Positions 36,766-46,027 of a DNA stretch of 64,000 nucleotides are shown piece by piece. Origin of the DNA: Candidatus Stoquefichus massiliensis AP9 (GTDB taxonomy: Bacteria > Bacillota_I > Bacilli_A > Erysipelotrichales > Coprobacillaceae); NCBI RefSeq assembly GCF_000455285.1, contig NZ_HG005290.1, positions 129,903 through 193,902 on the forward strand. The letters are read 5' to 3'. A program made the position numbers and the translations under genes. The notes under the pieces are model-generated. The model was not told the DNA's origin and made no database searches. It worked only from the letters and a program-made list of their open reading frames with translations. How positions within the stretch are numbered: position 1 is the stretch's first letter; every line of letters begins with the position of its first letter.

Positions 36766-37191
36766 TCAATAATAATTTATACAAATATTCACCATATCCT
36801 CTATATAGATTCTGCCACCAGAAATAACATCATCATCCAAAATCTGTTTTGGTTTAATACCTTTCTTACATGAATATGTTTCTCTCATTAATGGTAAATC
36901 TTGCTTTTGACATAATTGAATTACTTTATCCATTTGTTTATTCTTAAAACAAAACAAATTAAACAAAGCTAAATTATGAATATGATTACGAGAAAGATGA
37001 GATATAAAATCTTCTAATTCCTTATCTTTTAAACAGGGGTATTCTTCAAAACCAATAACTAACAAGTCAATATCTTCATCAAAACAAAAATCAGAAATAG
37101 GCTTAGCGTATGTTCGCGCATATCTTGCCATATCTTCAGCAAGTATTTTAGCATCTTTACAATGAGTAGTATAAACAACTTGAACTTTCAT
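36766..37191 (-). CDS. Flavodoxin-like protein
   Basis: A 141-residue protein with a flavodoxin-like pattern: MKVQVVYTTHCKDAKILAED (first strand, loop and helix), DLLVIGFEEYP (third strand), ALFNLFCFKNKQMDKVI and a final helix. The phosphate-binding loop is unusual (TTHCKDA instead of T/S-x-T-G-N-T), so FMN binding is doubtful. It may be a redox partner or a non-flavin relative. Start after GGGTGAT. It is transcribed divergently from the cotJ operon; whether it is linked to sporulation is unknown. Confidence 0.6.
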   Translation of the reverse strand: MKVQVVYTTHCKDAKILAEDMARYARTYAKPISDFCFDEDIDLLVIGFEEYPCLKDKELEDFISHLSRNHIHNLALFNLFCFKNKQMDKVIQLCQKQDLPLMRETYSCKKGIKPKQILDDDVISGGRIYIEDMVNICINYY

Positions 37192-37255
37192 GCAATCACC
37201 CTTTCCTTATTTATTATAATCATACAATATGAACTGAAAATAAACAGTTGTCCTC

Positions 37256-37282
37256 ACACTATAAAAAAAATGGCATATAGTA
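37256..37282 (+). promoter_or_regulatory. Mother-cell sigma (SigK/SigE-like) promoter of cotJ
   Basis: CATATAGTA (37274-37282) fits the SigK -10 pattern CATANNNTA and also CATANNNT of SigE. An AC dinucleotide lies about 16 bases upstream, as the SigK -35 requires. It lies 18 bases before the cotJ start, with GAAGGAGGG between. Confidence 0.5.
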
Positions 37283-37299
37283 AGTTGAAGGAGGGAATT

Positions 37300-37722
37300 A
37301 TGAACGTTTTTCAAGATAATCAATCATGCTTTCAACCATTTTTTATGCCAGAAACAAATTTAGAAAAGAATCCAAAATTATTTGATCCACAAGAAGCCAT
37401 TATGCTAGGAAATCTTTTTAAAGACTTGTATATGACATATCATGGTTTCTCAAATTATTGTCTACAACCTCAAACAAAAAGACAACAAGCATTATTAGAG
37501 GTTCAGATGTATGACTTTGTAGCGCATGAAATCAATTTATATTTAGACATGCATCCGCAAAATCAAAGAATGGTTAAACTTTATACTGAATATGCTAAAA
37601 AAGCTGAAGAAGCAAAGTGTCAATTTGAAAAAGAATTTGGACCATTAGCAGTTAAAGACAGTCATAACACAATCCCATTTCAATGGGTTCAGGGGCCTTG
37701 GCCTTGGGAATATCAATGTTAA
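37300..37722 (+). CDS. CotJA-CotJB fused spore coat protein
   Basis: A 140-residue protein started at ATG 37300 after GAAGGAGGG. Residues 1-50 resemble CotJA (a Pro/aromatic-rich head with PFFMPET and DPQEAIMLGNLFKDLY, CotJA's size-and-position block). Residues 60-140 are a CotJB domain: LLEVQMYDFVAHEINLYLD, then a helix with CQFEKEFGPL and the conserved Trp-rich tail WVQGPWPWEY. In Bacillus these are two genes, cotJA and cotJB, ahead of cotJC. Here they read as one frame with no internal start and ribosome site at the junction. Inner coat location is the family expectation. CotJC follows 17 bases later. Confidence 0.75.
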   Translation: MNVFQDNQSCFQPFFMPETNLEKNPKLFDPQEAIMLGNLFKDLYMTYHGFSNYCLQPQTKRQQALLEVQMYDFVAHEINLYLDMHPQNQRMVKLYTEYAKKAEEAKCQFEKEFGPLAVKDSHNTIPFQWVQGPWPWEYQC

Positions 37723-37739
37723 AAGGAGGAATTTAAGGA

Positions 37740-38321
37740 ATGTGGGCTTACAGCAAGAAATTACAATACCCTATTTCAATAAAAAATAAAGATTTAAAAA
37801 TGGCAAAATATATCATCACTCAATTTGGTGGTCCAAATGGTGAATTAGCTGCATCGATGCGTTATATCTCTCAGCGATACACAATGCCTGATGAAAAAGG
37901 AAAAGCTTTATTAACTGATATAGGGACAGAAGAACTCGGACACATGGAAATGGTTTCAACAATCGTTTACCAGTTAACTCAAGGAGCGACTATAGAGGAA
38001 ATTAAAGCTGCTGGACTTCAAGGATATTATACAGAGCACGGATGTTCTTTATATCCTGTTGATGCAAATGGAGTACCATTTACTGCTGCTTACTTTGCTG
38101 CAACCGGTGATCCAGTTGCTGATATAGCAGAAGATATGGCGGCTGAACAAAAAGCAAGAGCTGTTTATGAAAACCTAATGGATCAGACAAATGATCCTGA
38201 TATACTTGCTCCATTATCTTTCTTAAGACAACGAGAAATTGTTCATTATGAAAGATTTAGAGAATTATACGAAGAGTATGTCAAAAAGTATTATCAGCCA
38301 GATTTTAATCAAAAATGTTAA
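37740..38321 (+). CDS. cotJC: CotJC, manganese-catalase-family spore coat protein
   Basis: A 193-residue protein of the CotJC/manganese catalase family. It starts MWAYSKKLQYP, has the four-helix bundle ligands in the LAASMRYISQRY region, EELGHMEMVST (Glu-x-x-His), EDMAAEQKARAVYENL and REIVHYERF (Glu...His), so the dimetal site looks complete. Expected role: peroxide removal at the spore surface. GGAGG lies ten bases before the ATG. Cotranscribed with the cotJAB fusion and ended by a shared terminator. Confidence 0.93.
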   Translation: MWAYSKKLQYPISIKNKDLKMAKYIITQFGGPNGELAASMRYISQRYTMPDEKGKALLTDIGTEELGHMEMVSTIVYQLTQGATIEEIKAAGLQGYYTEHGCSLYPVDANGVPFTAAYFAATGDPVADIAEDMAAEQKARAVYENLMDQTNDPDILAPLSFLRQREIVHYERFRELYEEYVKKYYQPDFNQKC

Positions 38322-38345
38322 AAAAACCCGATAATTCGGGTTTTT
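38322..38345. terminator. Bidirectional terminator between cotJC and the minus-strand membrane gene
   Basis: AAAAACCCGA / TCGGGTTTTT with a four-base loop and A/T runs on both sides; overlaps the stop of the minus-strand gene. Confidence 0.8.
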
Positions 38346-38820
38346 ACTTTGCCATCTCATATGAAATAAATAGACCAATAACAGCGACTATTGTCGTAAA
38401 CAAGTCTCCAACAAATAGACTTTTTATGCTTGGAATAATGAGTTGTATAACTTCAATAATACCAATAGGAATACCTAATTGACTTAAAACAAGATAACTC
38501 ATTGTTATTTCACTGACAACATAACATATAAAAGTTAAAATAACAGTTGCTATAGCAACTTGCTGTGACCGTACTTGAGCGATTTTTGTGACTGCTGTCG
38601 CAACAACATATGCACTAATTAAGTAAAAGAGTGATGATGTAATATGCAACGCTGATATCACTATTGCTAAAACTATACCTGTGGCTATAGAAGCAAGAAA
38701 TCCTCCACCAATTGTTTTGATCCATTCATTCGAATTAAGAAACTGATCATTATTTGCTCTAAAATACTTTTTTGCTTCCTGACGTTCTTTATATTGTTTA
38801 AATTTATCTTCAAATGACAT
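38344..38820 (-). CDS. Unknown four-helix membrane protein
   Basis: A 158-residue protein with a charged, soluble N-terminus (about 40 residues, many Lys, Glu, Phe) and then three to four membrane helices (FLASIATGIVLAIVISALH, LISAYVVATAVTKI, VAIATVILTFICYVVSEI, and a C-terminal one). No family recognised. It starts one base inside the galU stop (TAATG), so it is the last gene of the dprA-like, rhomboid, galU chain. A role in the envelope is only suggested by that context. Confidence 0.7.
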   Translation of the reverse strand: MSFEDKFKQYKERQEAKKYFRANNDQFLNSNEWIKTIGGGFLASIATGIVLAIVISALHITSSLFYLISAYVVATAVTKIAQVRSQQVAIATVILTFICYVVSEITMSYLVLSQLGIPIGIIEVIQLIIPSIKSLFVGDLFTTIVAVIGLFISYEMAK

Positions 38821-39713
38821 TATTGTTCACCTGCTATCTGTTGAATATAAGCTAATACCTGATCATGAAGTTCTTCTCTATCTAATGCAAAATCAATCGT
38901 TGCTTTAATAAAGCCAAACTTATCTCCTACATCATAACGAACACCTTCAAAATCATACGCATAAACAGCTTGTCTATCCATCAGACGTTTGATGGCATCT
39001 GTCAATTGTACTTCTCCACCCGCACCTGTTTCTTGTGTTTCCAATAAATCAAAAATCTCTGGTGTTAATACATAACGTCCTAAAACAGCCATCTGACTTG
39101 GTGCTTTGTCAACTGAAGGTTTTTCTACCATACTTGATAATTTAACAAGTCTTCCCTGTGTCTTATGAGCCTGATCAGGTTCTACAATACCATATTTACA
39201 AACATCTTCTTTTTTCACAGTTTGAACACCAACCACAGAAGACTGAGTTTGATGATAAGCATCAATTAATTGTTGTAATGCTGGTTTACTTTCTTTATTC
39301 ACAACAACATCATCACCTAACAAAACAGCAAAGGGTTCATCACCAATAAACGTTTTTGCACATAATATTGCATGACCTAATCCTTTAGGCTCTTTTTGTC
39401 GGATATAATAAATATTAGCCAAATCAGCAATATCACGAATTAATTTGACCTGCCTATCTTTACCAGATGCTTTAAGACGCTCTTCTAATTCATAATTCAC
39501 ATCAAAATGATTTTCCATTGCATGTTTATTACTATTTGTAATAACAAGAACCTCTTCTATACCACTTGCAACTGCTTCTTCAATAATATATTGAATTGTT
39601 GGAATATCAACAATGGGAAGCATTTCTTTAGCTAATGCTTTAGTCGCAGGTAAAAATCTCGTTCCTAATCCTGCTGCTGGAATAACTGCTTTTCTTACTT
39701 TCTGATTCTTCAT
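38820..39713 (-). CDS. galU: UTP--glucose-1-phosphate uridylyltransferase
   Basis: A 297-residue GalU (UTP plus glucose 1-phosphate to UDP-glucose). N-terminal nucleotide loop PAAGLGTRFLPATKALAKEM, LVITNSNKHA, LGDDVVVN (metal Asp) and VEKPSVDKAPS are intact. UDP-glucose feeds glycolipids, teichoic-acid glucosylation and capsule. Linked to a downstream membrane protein by a one-base overlap and preceded by the rhomboid gene 11 bases away. Confidence 0.97.
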   Translation of the reverse strand: MKNQKVRKAVIPAAGLGTRFLPATKALAKEMLPIVDIPTIQYIIEEAVASGIEEVLVITNSNKHAMENHFDVNYELEERLKASGKDRQVKLIRDIADLANIYYIRQKEPKGLGHAILCAKTFIGDEPFAVLLGDDVVVNKESKPALQQLIDAYHQTQSSVVGVQTVKKEDVCKYGIVEPDQAHKTQGRLVKLSSMVEKPSVDKAPSQMAVLGRYVLTPEIFDLLETQETGAGGEVQLTDAIKRLMDRQAVYAYDFEGVRYDVGDKFGFIKATIDFALDREELHDQVLAYIQQIAGEQ

Positions 39714-39724
39714 AATCTTCTCCT

Positions 39725-40375
39725 TTAATTTATCAAATCACTATAAGGGTTCTTTTTCTGTTTAGATTTCATATTCAGCATAACATAAGTTGCCACAAAA
39801 CCACCAATCAATCCAGATACATGTCCCGACATAGAAATCGTTGGCACAATAAATGAAATCACAAGCATCAATATGACGTTTGGTGCTAACTGTTTAAATA
39901 TATCCATAAAAATATTCTTATATTTTATAGCTAACGCTCCCAAAGCACCAATCAAGCCAAAGATAACCCCACTAATTCCTCCACTTACTGTATTAGCCTC
40001 AAAGCCATTTATCAAAAAAAGCAAGTAAGGTAATCCAGTTGTTGCAAGTGCACTCACAAGTAATACTATTGCATATTTCCTTGGTTTTAAGGAAGCCTCT
40101 ATAAACATACCAATACCATATAAAGAATAACAGTTAACAGCAATATGCAACAACCCAAAATGTATGAAATTTGCTGTTAATAATCGATAATACTGATTAT
40201 CAAGATAAACGTATATAGGATTATATCCACCCATTGTTATTCCTTCATACACATTCATTTCTTCACCATACAAAACAAATGAAATCAAATAAACAATAAT
40301 ACATACTGTTATCAACCCCATTGTTACTGGCGCTTTTTTATATTTTTTTATAAGTTCATTCATCATATTATTCAT
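39725..40375 (-). CDS. Rhomboid-family intramembrane serine protease
   Basis: A 216-residue rhomboid with six or seven membrane helices. The catalytic Ser is in GGISGVIFGLIGA (GxSG) and the catalytic His in SGHVSGLIGG; HIAVNCYSLYGIG provides the oxyanion-hole HxxxN. It cleaves membrane proteins within or near the bilayer; the substrate is unknown. The start lies 8 bases inside the end of the dprA-like gene, so the pair are coupled. Confidence 0.92.
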   Translation of the reverse strand: MNNMMNELIKKYKKAPVTMGLITVCIIVYLISFVLYGEEMNVYEGITMGGYNPIYVYLDNQYYRLLTANFIHFGLLHIAVNCYSLYGIGMFIEASLKPRKYAIVLLVSALATTGLPYLLFLINGFEANTVSGGISGVIFGLIGALGALAIKYKNIFMDIFKQLAPNVILMLVISFIVPTISMSGHVSGLIGGFVATYVMLNMKSKQKKNPYSDLIN

Positions 40376-41360
40376 CTAAAAATTCATATATAGACATCTG
40401 ATCTACGAGAATTTCTTCTTCCTCCTCAATAATTTCATTTTTTTCAACAATTTGATCAAGAGTCAATAAAGACAACATATCATCATATGTCACTTTAATA
40501 GCACCCATTTCAAGAAGACGAATATTTCCATTATATTTATCATCATCTAAAACCATTTGTTTTGTCCAATGATAATGGAAATTTTGAATTGTAGTAAACC
40601 AAACACCACCACTATTAATATGAGTTGCAGTTACAATTTGTAAATCACATAAACCACATACATAAATATTTCTATCTAATGCATTTGTAACATTAAAATA
40701 AGCAAAAGGATCAACTGCACTTACCAAAACCATTCGTCCCTCTTTAATAGCTTTAGAATATGTTTTCTTTTTATCAAACATATGATCACTCACAAAGCAA
40801 ACAACCTTTCCGCCTAATTGCATAAATGCTTTTAAAGCATAAGCATCAGTCCCTTTTGTTCCATTAGCAACCAATATTTTTTCTTCATCAAATATTTTTG
40901 TGATTGTATTCCTAGTAAATGAATTCAATTTTTTCTCTAAATTTTGAGGTCCAACTACAGATACCATATGTTTCTGTGTTATTGATATATCGCCTACATA
41001 ATATAAATATAAAGGCGCTCTTTTCTTTAGTATTGCTAAATTTTGAGGATAATTCTCTTCATATTTTGTTGTAATGTAAATACCTTCATTTTCCAAGTTT
41101 GCTAAGGCAAACATTAAATCATTCAATCTTTCTTTTCTTGCAATCATTTTATATGCAATATATTCATCTATCCCTAGTATTTGAATTAAAGTATCTCTAT
41201 TCATTCCAAAAAGTTTAGAAGGTGTCTTTTTTGTCGAAGATTTTAATCTACGTTCTACCTCATACCATTCATCTTGTGATAATGGAGCAGTATTATCAAC
41301 AACCAAGTCACCACAAAATAAAAGAACAGCTATACTATCCAAATTTAATTGTATTTTCAT
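40368..41360 (-). CDS. Divergent DprA/Smf-like Rossmann protein
   Basis: A 330-residue protein begun at the ATG at 41360 after AGGTGG. An N-terminal helical part is followed by a DprA-like Rossmann fold (about 130-290): PLYLYYVGD, VSVVGPQNLE, ILVANGTKGTDAYALKAFMQ (in place of SGxAxGID), and DRNIYVCGLCD (in place of RNRIIAGLS). A C-terminal wHTH-like part ends in an acidic run. DprA loads RecA on single-stranded DNA in transformation. The key motifs are altered here, so this may be a family member with another role. First gene of a chain with rhomboid and galU. Confidence 0.75.
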   Translation of the reverse strand: MKIQLNLDSIAVLLFCGDLVVDNTAPLSQDEWYEVERRLKSSTKKTPSKLFGMNRDTLIQILGIDEYIAYKMIARKERLNDLMFALANLENEGIYITTKYEENYPQNLAILKKRAPLYLYYVGDISITQKHMVSVVGPQNLEKKLNSFTRNTITKIFDEEKILVANGTKGTDAYALKAFMQLGGKVVCFVSDHMFDKKKTYSKAIKEGRMVLVSAVDPFAYFNVTNALDRNIYVCGLCDLQIVTATHINSGGVWFTTIQNFHYHWTKQMVLDDDKYNGNIRLLEMGAIKVTYDDMLSLLTLDQIVEKNEIIEEEEEILVDQMSIYEFLDE

Positions 41361-41388
41361 TATACCACCTGCCCTGCACTTTCCAACT

Positions 41389-41417
41389 ATTATATCATAG
41401 TTCTTTTCATGAGTCGA
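41389..41417 (-). promoter_or_regulatory. Promoter of the dprA-like operon
   Basis: TCGACT (41417-41412), 17 bases, TATAAT (41394-41389). Confidence 0.55.
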
Positions 41418-41442
41418 TACACGAAAATACTTTCTATAAGAA

Positions 41443-41468
41443 AAGGCATGCCTTTTTAGACATACCTT
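41443..41468 (-). terminator. Hairpin after ppdK
   Basis: AAGGTATG / CATGCCTT with one G-U pair and a ten-base loop, followed by TTTTCTT on the minus strand. Confidence 0.55.
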
Positions 41469-41477
41469 CATTTTCAA

Positions 41478-44114
41478 TTATTCAATTCCCATTTTTTCTT
41501 TAACAGCAGCTTGAGCAGCAGCTAAACGTGCTAATGGTACACGATAAGGAGAACATGATACATAAGTTAATCCTAATCTATGACAGAATTCAACTGAACT
41601 TGCTTCTCCACCATGTTCACCACAGATACCCAATTTGATATCTGGACGAGTTTTACGACCTTTTTCAGCAGCAATTTGCATTAATTGTCCAACACCCTCT
41701 TGGTCAACTTTAGCAAATGGATCAGCTTCAAAGATTTGTTTAGAATAGTAATCATCTAAGAACTTAGCAGCATCATCACGGCTGAAACCATAAGTCATTT
41801 GAGTTAAGTCATTTGTACCGAAACTAAAGAATTCAGCTTCTTCTGCAATCTTATCAGCTGTTAATGCAGCTCTTGGAATTTCAATCATTGTACCAACTTT
41901 ATATGGTAATTCAACTCCAGCATCAGCAATAATCTTATCTGCAGTATCAGTTACAACTTTTTTAACATATTGTAATTCTTTAACATCTCCTACAAGAGGA
42001 ATCATGATTTCAGGAACAACATTTTGTCCTTCTTGATTAGCCGCAATAGCCGCTTCAATAACAGCTCTTGTTTGCATTTCAGCAATTTCAGGATATGTGA
42101 CAGCAAGACGGCAACCTCTGTGCCCCATCATTGGGTTGAATTCTTTTAAAGATTCAACACGTGCTTTTAAAGCTTCAAAAGTCATTCCTAAACTTTCAGC
42201 TAATGGTTTGATTTCTTCATCAGTATGAGGCAAAAATTCATGTAAAGGTGGATCTAAGAAACGGATAGTTACCGGATAGATTTCCATAGCCTTAAATAAT
42301 TCTCTAAAGTCAGATCTTTGATATGGTAAGATTTTTTCCAATGCTTCTTTTCTTGCTTCTACAGTTTCTGCAGTAATCATACGTCTGAAGTTGAAAATTC
42401 TTTCTTCTTCAAAGAACATATGTTCAGTTCTACAAAGTCCAATACCTTCAGCACCAAACTTACGTGCTTGTAAAGCATCTCTAGGAGTGTCTGCATTCGT
42501 ACGAACTTGTAAAGTACGTGCTTCATCAGCCCATTCCATAAATGTTTCAAAGTCACCACTAATTTCTGGTTCAACAGTTTTAATTTGTTCACCATAAACA
42601 TTACCAGTGCTTCCATCTAATGACATGTAATCACCTTCATGATATTTTTTACCATCAGGTGTTGTTAATACTTTATTTTCTTCATCAATCTTTAATGAAC
42701 CACATCCACATACACAGCAAGTTCCCATACCTCTAGCAACAACAGCAGCATGTGAAGTCATTCCTCCACGGATTGTTAAGATACCATGAGCAATATTCAT
42801 ACCTTCAATATCTTCTGGAGAAGTTTCAAGACGAACTAATAAGATATCTTGAACACCATTTTTAGACGCTTCAATAACATCTTCAGCAGTAAAATAAATA
42901 CGTCCAGTTGCAGCACCTGGTGATGCAGCTAATCCAGTAGCCACAACATGAGCACAACGTAAACTTAAATCATCAAAGTTAGGATGTAACAATTGATCTA
43001 ATTGTTTTGGTTCTACTTTTAATAAAGCTTCTTCTTTTGTAATCATTCCTTCTTGCACTAAATCAACAGCAATCTTTAAAGCAGCAGCAGCTGTTCTTTT
43101 TCCATTACGTGTTTGCAACATGAATAATTTACCATCTTCAATAGTAAATTCCATATCTTGCATATCTTTATAATGATCTTCAAGAATAGCATTAATTTTT
43201 ACAAATTGATCATAACATTCAGGCATAACTTCTTTTAATGTATCAATCGTTTGAGGTGTACGAATACCAGCAACAACGTCTTCACCTTGTGCATTCATTA
43301 AATATTCACCATATAATTTCTTCTCACCAGTTGCAGGATTTCTTGTGAAAGCAACACCTGTACCAGAAGTATCTCCACGGTTACCATAAACCATTTCTTG
43401 AACATTAACAGCAGTTCCCCAGCTACCTGGGATATCATTTAAACGTCTATAAGTGATTGCACGATCATTGTTCCATGATCTAAAGACAGCTTTAATAGAT
43501 TCCATCATTTGTTCTTTTGGATCTTGAGGAAAATCTACACCAGCATGTTTCTTATATTCACTTTTATAAATTTCAACAACTTCCATTAAATCTTCAGCAG
43601 TTAAATCAGTATCAAATTCAACACCTTTTTCTTCTTTAACTTTATCAAACATTCTTTCAAATGAACTTTTTGGGAATCCCATAACAACATCAGCAAACAT
43701 TTGAATAAAACGACGATAACTATCGTATACAAAACGAGGATTATTTGTTGCTTTCGCAAACTCTTTAGCAACTTCATCATTTAACCCTAAGTTTAAGACT
43801 GTATCCATCATACCAGGCATAGAAGCTCTTGCTCCAGAACGTACAGACACAAGTAAAGGATTATGTGGATCCCCCATTGTTTTTCCTGTGATTTTTTCAA
43901 GTTCAGCAAGTTTTTCATAAACTTGGTCTTCAATTTCTTTAGAAATCATTTTCCCGTCTTCATAATATTTAGTGCAGGCTTCAGTTGTTACTGTAAACCC
44001 TTGAGGCACAGGTAATCCAATATTAGTCATTTCTGCTAAGTTAGCACCTTTACCACCAAGCAAGTTACGCATTTCTTTGTTTCCCTCACTAAATAGGTAG
44101 ACATATTTTTCCAT
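41478..44114 (-). CDS. ppdK: Pyruvate, phosphate dikinase
   Basis: An 878-residue PPDK (pyruvate, ATP and Pi to PEP, AMP and PPi, reversible). N-terminal ATP-grasp domain (LGGKGANLAEMTNIGLPVP; SVRSGARASMPGMMDTVLN), the central phospho-His domain with GGMTSHAAVVARGMG, and the C-terminal PEP/pyruvate barrel (GTMIEIPRAAL, FSFGTNDLTQMTYGFSRDD). In anaerobic Firmicutes it often works toward pyruvate and ATP/PPi-based glycolysis. Single-gene unit with its own promoter. Confidence 0.98.
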   Translation of the reverse strand: MEKYVYLFSEGNKEMRNLLGGKGANLAEMTNIGLPVPQGFTVTTEACTKYYEDGKMISKEIEDQVYEKLAELEKITGKTMGDPHNPLLVSVRSGARASMPGMMDTVLNLGLNDEVAKEFAKATNNPRFVYDSYRRFIQMFADVVMGFPKSSFERMFDKVKEEKGVEFDTDLTAEDLMEVVEIYKSEYKKHAGVDFPQDPKEQMMESIKAVFRSWNNDRAITYRRLNDIPGSWGTAVNVQEMVYGNRGDTSGTGVAFTRNPATGEKKLYGEYLMNAQGEDVVAGIRTPQTIDTLKEVMPECYDQFVKINAILEDHYKDMQDMEFTIEDGKLFMLQTRNGKRTAAAALKIAVDLVQEGMITKEEALLKVEPKQLDQLLHPNFDDLSLRCAHVVATGLAASPGAATGRIYFTAEDVIEASKNGVQDILLVRLETSPEDIEGMNIAHGILTIRGGMTSHAAVVARGMGTCCVCGCGSLKIDEENKVLTTPDGKKYHEGDYMSLDGSTGNVYGEQIKTVEPEISGDFETFMEWADEARTLQVRTNADTPRDALQARKFGAEGIGLCRTEHMFFEEERIFNFRRMITAETVEARKEALEKILPYQRSDFRELFKAMEIYPVTIRFLDPPLHEFLPHTDEEIKPLAESLGMTFEALKARVESLKEFNPMMGHRGCRLAVTYPEIAEMQTRAVIEAAIAANQEGQNVVPEIMIPLVGDVKELQYVKKVVTDTADKIIADAGVELPYKVGTMIEIPRAALTADKIAEEAEFFSFGTNDLTQMTYGFSRDDAAKFLDDYYSKQIFEADPFAKVDQEGVGQLMQIAAEKGRKTRPDIKLGICGEHGGEASSVEFCHRLGLTYVSCSPYRVPLARLAAAQAAVKEKMGIE

Positions 44115-44145
44115 TTATAAGTTCCTCCTTTTTATTACTTATAAC

Positions 44146-44175
44146 ATTATACACTATGTGAGTGCTTACATTCAA
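44146..44175 (-). promoter_or_regulatory. Promoter of ppdK
   Basis: TTGAAT (44175-44170), 18 bases, TATAAT (44151-44146). Confidence 0.6.
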
Positions 44176-44200
44176 CCATTAATTTATATAAATGATGAAA

Positions 44201-44236
44201 AAAATGGATAAATCTTTTTTTAGATTCATCCATTTT
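44201..44236 (-). terminator. Terminator of the DEAD-box helicase gene
   Basis: AAAATGGAT / ATCCATTTT outer stem with an imperfect inner stem and T residues after it on the minus strand. Confidence 0.65.
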
Positions 44237-44280
44237 TCAATTTATCCTTAATTCATCATATCTTTTTCAATTTTAAATTT

Positions 44281-45849
44281 TTATCTATCTCCAGCAAATT
44301 CTAATTGAACTGTTCTTTTCTTTAATTTTTGTTTATGACAACCCTTAATTGCTTTTTGACTGACATTAGATTTAATATCAACAAAAGTAAATTTTTTCTT
44401 TAATGCAATATCTCCAATATCACTTTTCTTGATTTTTCCATATCTTACTAAGAAATTGACAACATCAGGGACTTTGATTCTATCCATTGTTCCACAAGTC
44501 ATAAAGATACGATCATATGTTCCTGAAGATTGTTTTTTAATATCTTGATAGTCAAAACCAACTCTTTGACGATAACACATAGATAATAATGTAGCCATTG
44601 TATCTTCTCTTAATTCTTCAGGGATATCTTGAATAACTTCTTTAAATAATTCTTTCTTCCCTTTTAGCATTTCCTCTTGAACATCAAGCAATAACTCTTT
44701 CATCTTTTGTTCAAAGATTGCTTCATTGCTAGGAATTTCAATTTTTTCAATCTGACTATTTGTTCTTTTCCCAATTGACATTAAGAAACTTTTTTCACGC
44801 CCTGAAACAATCGAATATGCTTCACCTTTTTTATTAGCTCTACCTGTTCTTCCGATTCTATGAATATATAATTCTTCATCCTGAGGCATCTCATAATTAA
44901 TAACATGTGATATATTATCAACATCGATTCCTCTTGCAGCAACATCAGTTGCAACTAAATATTGAATTTTTCCTTCTTTAAAACGTTTTAAAGTATTTGT
45001 ACGCTGATTTTGTGATAAATCACCATGCATTGCTTCTACATTGTAATGCTTTTGTTGCATAGCAGCTACAATTTCATCAACACTTCGTTTTGTTTTACAG
45101 AAAACTATTGTGCTATCCATTTGACGTGAATCTAAGATACGACATAAGATTTCAAATTTATTATATCCTCTTGGTACATCAAAATAATATTGTGATACTG
45201 TTGCTGCAGTTCTTGTTTTTGATTTAATTTGAATATGCATATAATCTTCCTGCATATAGTTACTTGCAATTTTTTTGATTGCTGCTGGCATTGTCGCAGA
45301 AAATAAAACTGTTTGTTTATTTTCTGGAGTTGTTTTTAAGATGTTTTCAATATCTTCAACAAATCCCATATTTAACATTTCATCAGCTTCATCTAATACC
45401 ATATGATTAATCTGATTAATTTTTAATACTTTTCTACGCATTAAATCTTGCACACGTCCAGGTGTCCCAACGACAATATCAGCACCTTTTTTTAAATCTC
45501 TGATTTGTCTTTCAATATCACTACCACCAAAAACACTAACAATAGATAAATCAGTATATTTCCCAATACGTTTCAATTCTTCATGTATTTGTAATGCCAA
45601 TTCTCTGGTTGGTGATAAAATTAATGCTTGTACATATTTTTCTTTATGTTCAATTTGTGACAATAGCACACTTCCAAATGCCAATGTCTTTCCAGTTCCA
45701 GTTTGAGCCTGACCTATAATATCTTTTCCTTCTAATAAAACCGGGATTGATTTTTCCTGAATAGGTGATGGGCTTACATATCCCATTGCTTCAATTCCAT
45801 TTAATACATTCTGTGATAACCCTAAATCTTTAAATATTATTTTGTCCAT
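44281..45849 (-). CDS. DEAD-box RNA helicase with DbpA-type RNA-binding domain
   Basis: A 522-residue helicase begun at the ATG at 45849 after GAGG. Q motif and motif I AQTGTGKT, motif II DEAD (MVLDEADEML), motif III SAT, motif VI HRIGRTGRA. The C-terminal 75 residues (YDRIFMTCGTMDRIKVPDVV onward) form a DbpA/YxiN-like RNA-binding domain, which in relatives recognises 23S rRNA hairpin 92 or general RNA. Likely role in ribosome assembly or mRNA turnover, often cold induced. The 5' untranslated region is long (about 130 bases from a TTGAAA/TATATA promoter near 45975), which is common for cold-shock helicases. Confidence 0.94.
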   Translation of the reverse strand: MDKIIFKDLGLSQNVLNGIEAMGYVSPSPIQEKSIPVLLEGKDIIGQAQTGTGKTLAFGSVLLSQIEHKEKYVQALILSPTRELALQIHEELKRIGKYTDLSIVSVFGGSDIERQIRDLKKGADIVVGTPGRVQDLMRRKVLKINQINHMVLDEADEMLNMGFVEDIENILKTTPENKQTVLFSATMPAAIKKIASNYMQEDYMHIQIKSKTRTAATVSQYYFDVPRGYNKFEILCRILDSRQMDSTIVFCKTKRSVDEIVAAMQQKHYNVEAMHGDLSQNQRTNTLKRFKEGKIQYLVATDVAARGIDVDNISHVINYEMPQDEELYIHRIGRTGRANKKGEAYSIVSGREKSFLMSIGKRTNSQIEKIEIPSNEAIFEQKMKELLLDVQEEMLKGKKELFKEVIQDIPEELREDTMATLLSMCYRQRVGFDYQDIKKQSSGTYDRIFMTCGTMDRIKVPDVVNFLVRYGKIKKSDIGDIALKKKFTFVDIKSNVSQKAIKGCHKQKLKKRTVQLEFAGDR

Positions 45850-46027
45850 ATTTTCCTCTTTCTTTGTCTTTGTTTTATTGTTGACTTTGTAAAACTTCAA
45901 ATGTGCGTGACTTCTATACATTCACCTACACTCTTTGAGACTTCAGACAAATTAAGGCGAACGTTCTATATATATAATACACTTTTGTGTTTTCAAAACT
46001 GACAATATCGAAGAATCCCCATAAAGA

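Noticed and set aside
36642-36873. Two small plus-strand frames in the gap before the flavodoxin-like gene
   Set aside because: AT-rich, no ribosome site, and antisense to the 3' end and trailer of the minus-strand gene.
42377-42616. Frame inside ppdK on the same strand
   Set aside because: Overlaps the conserved barrel domain of PPDK; no independent ribosome site.
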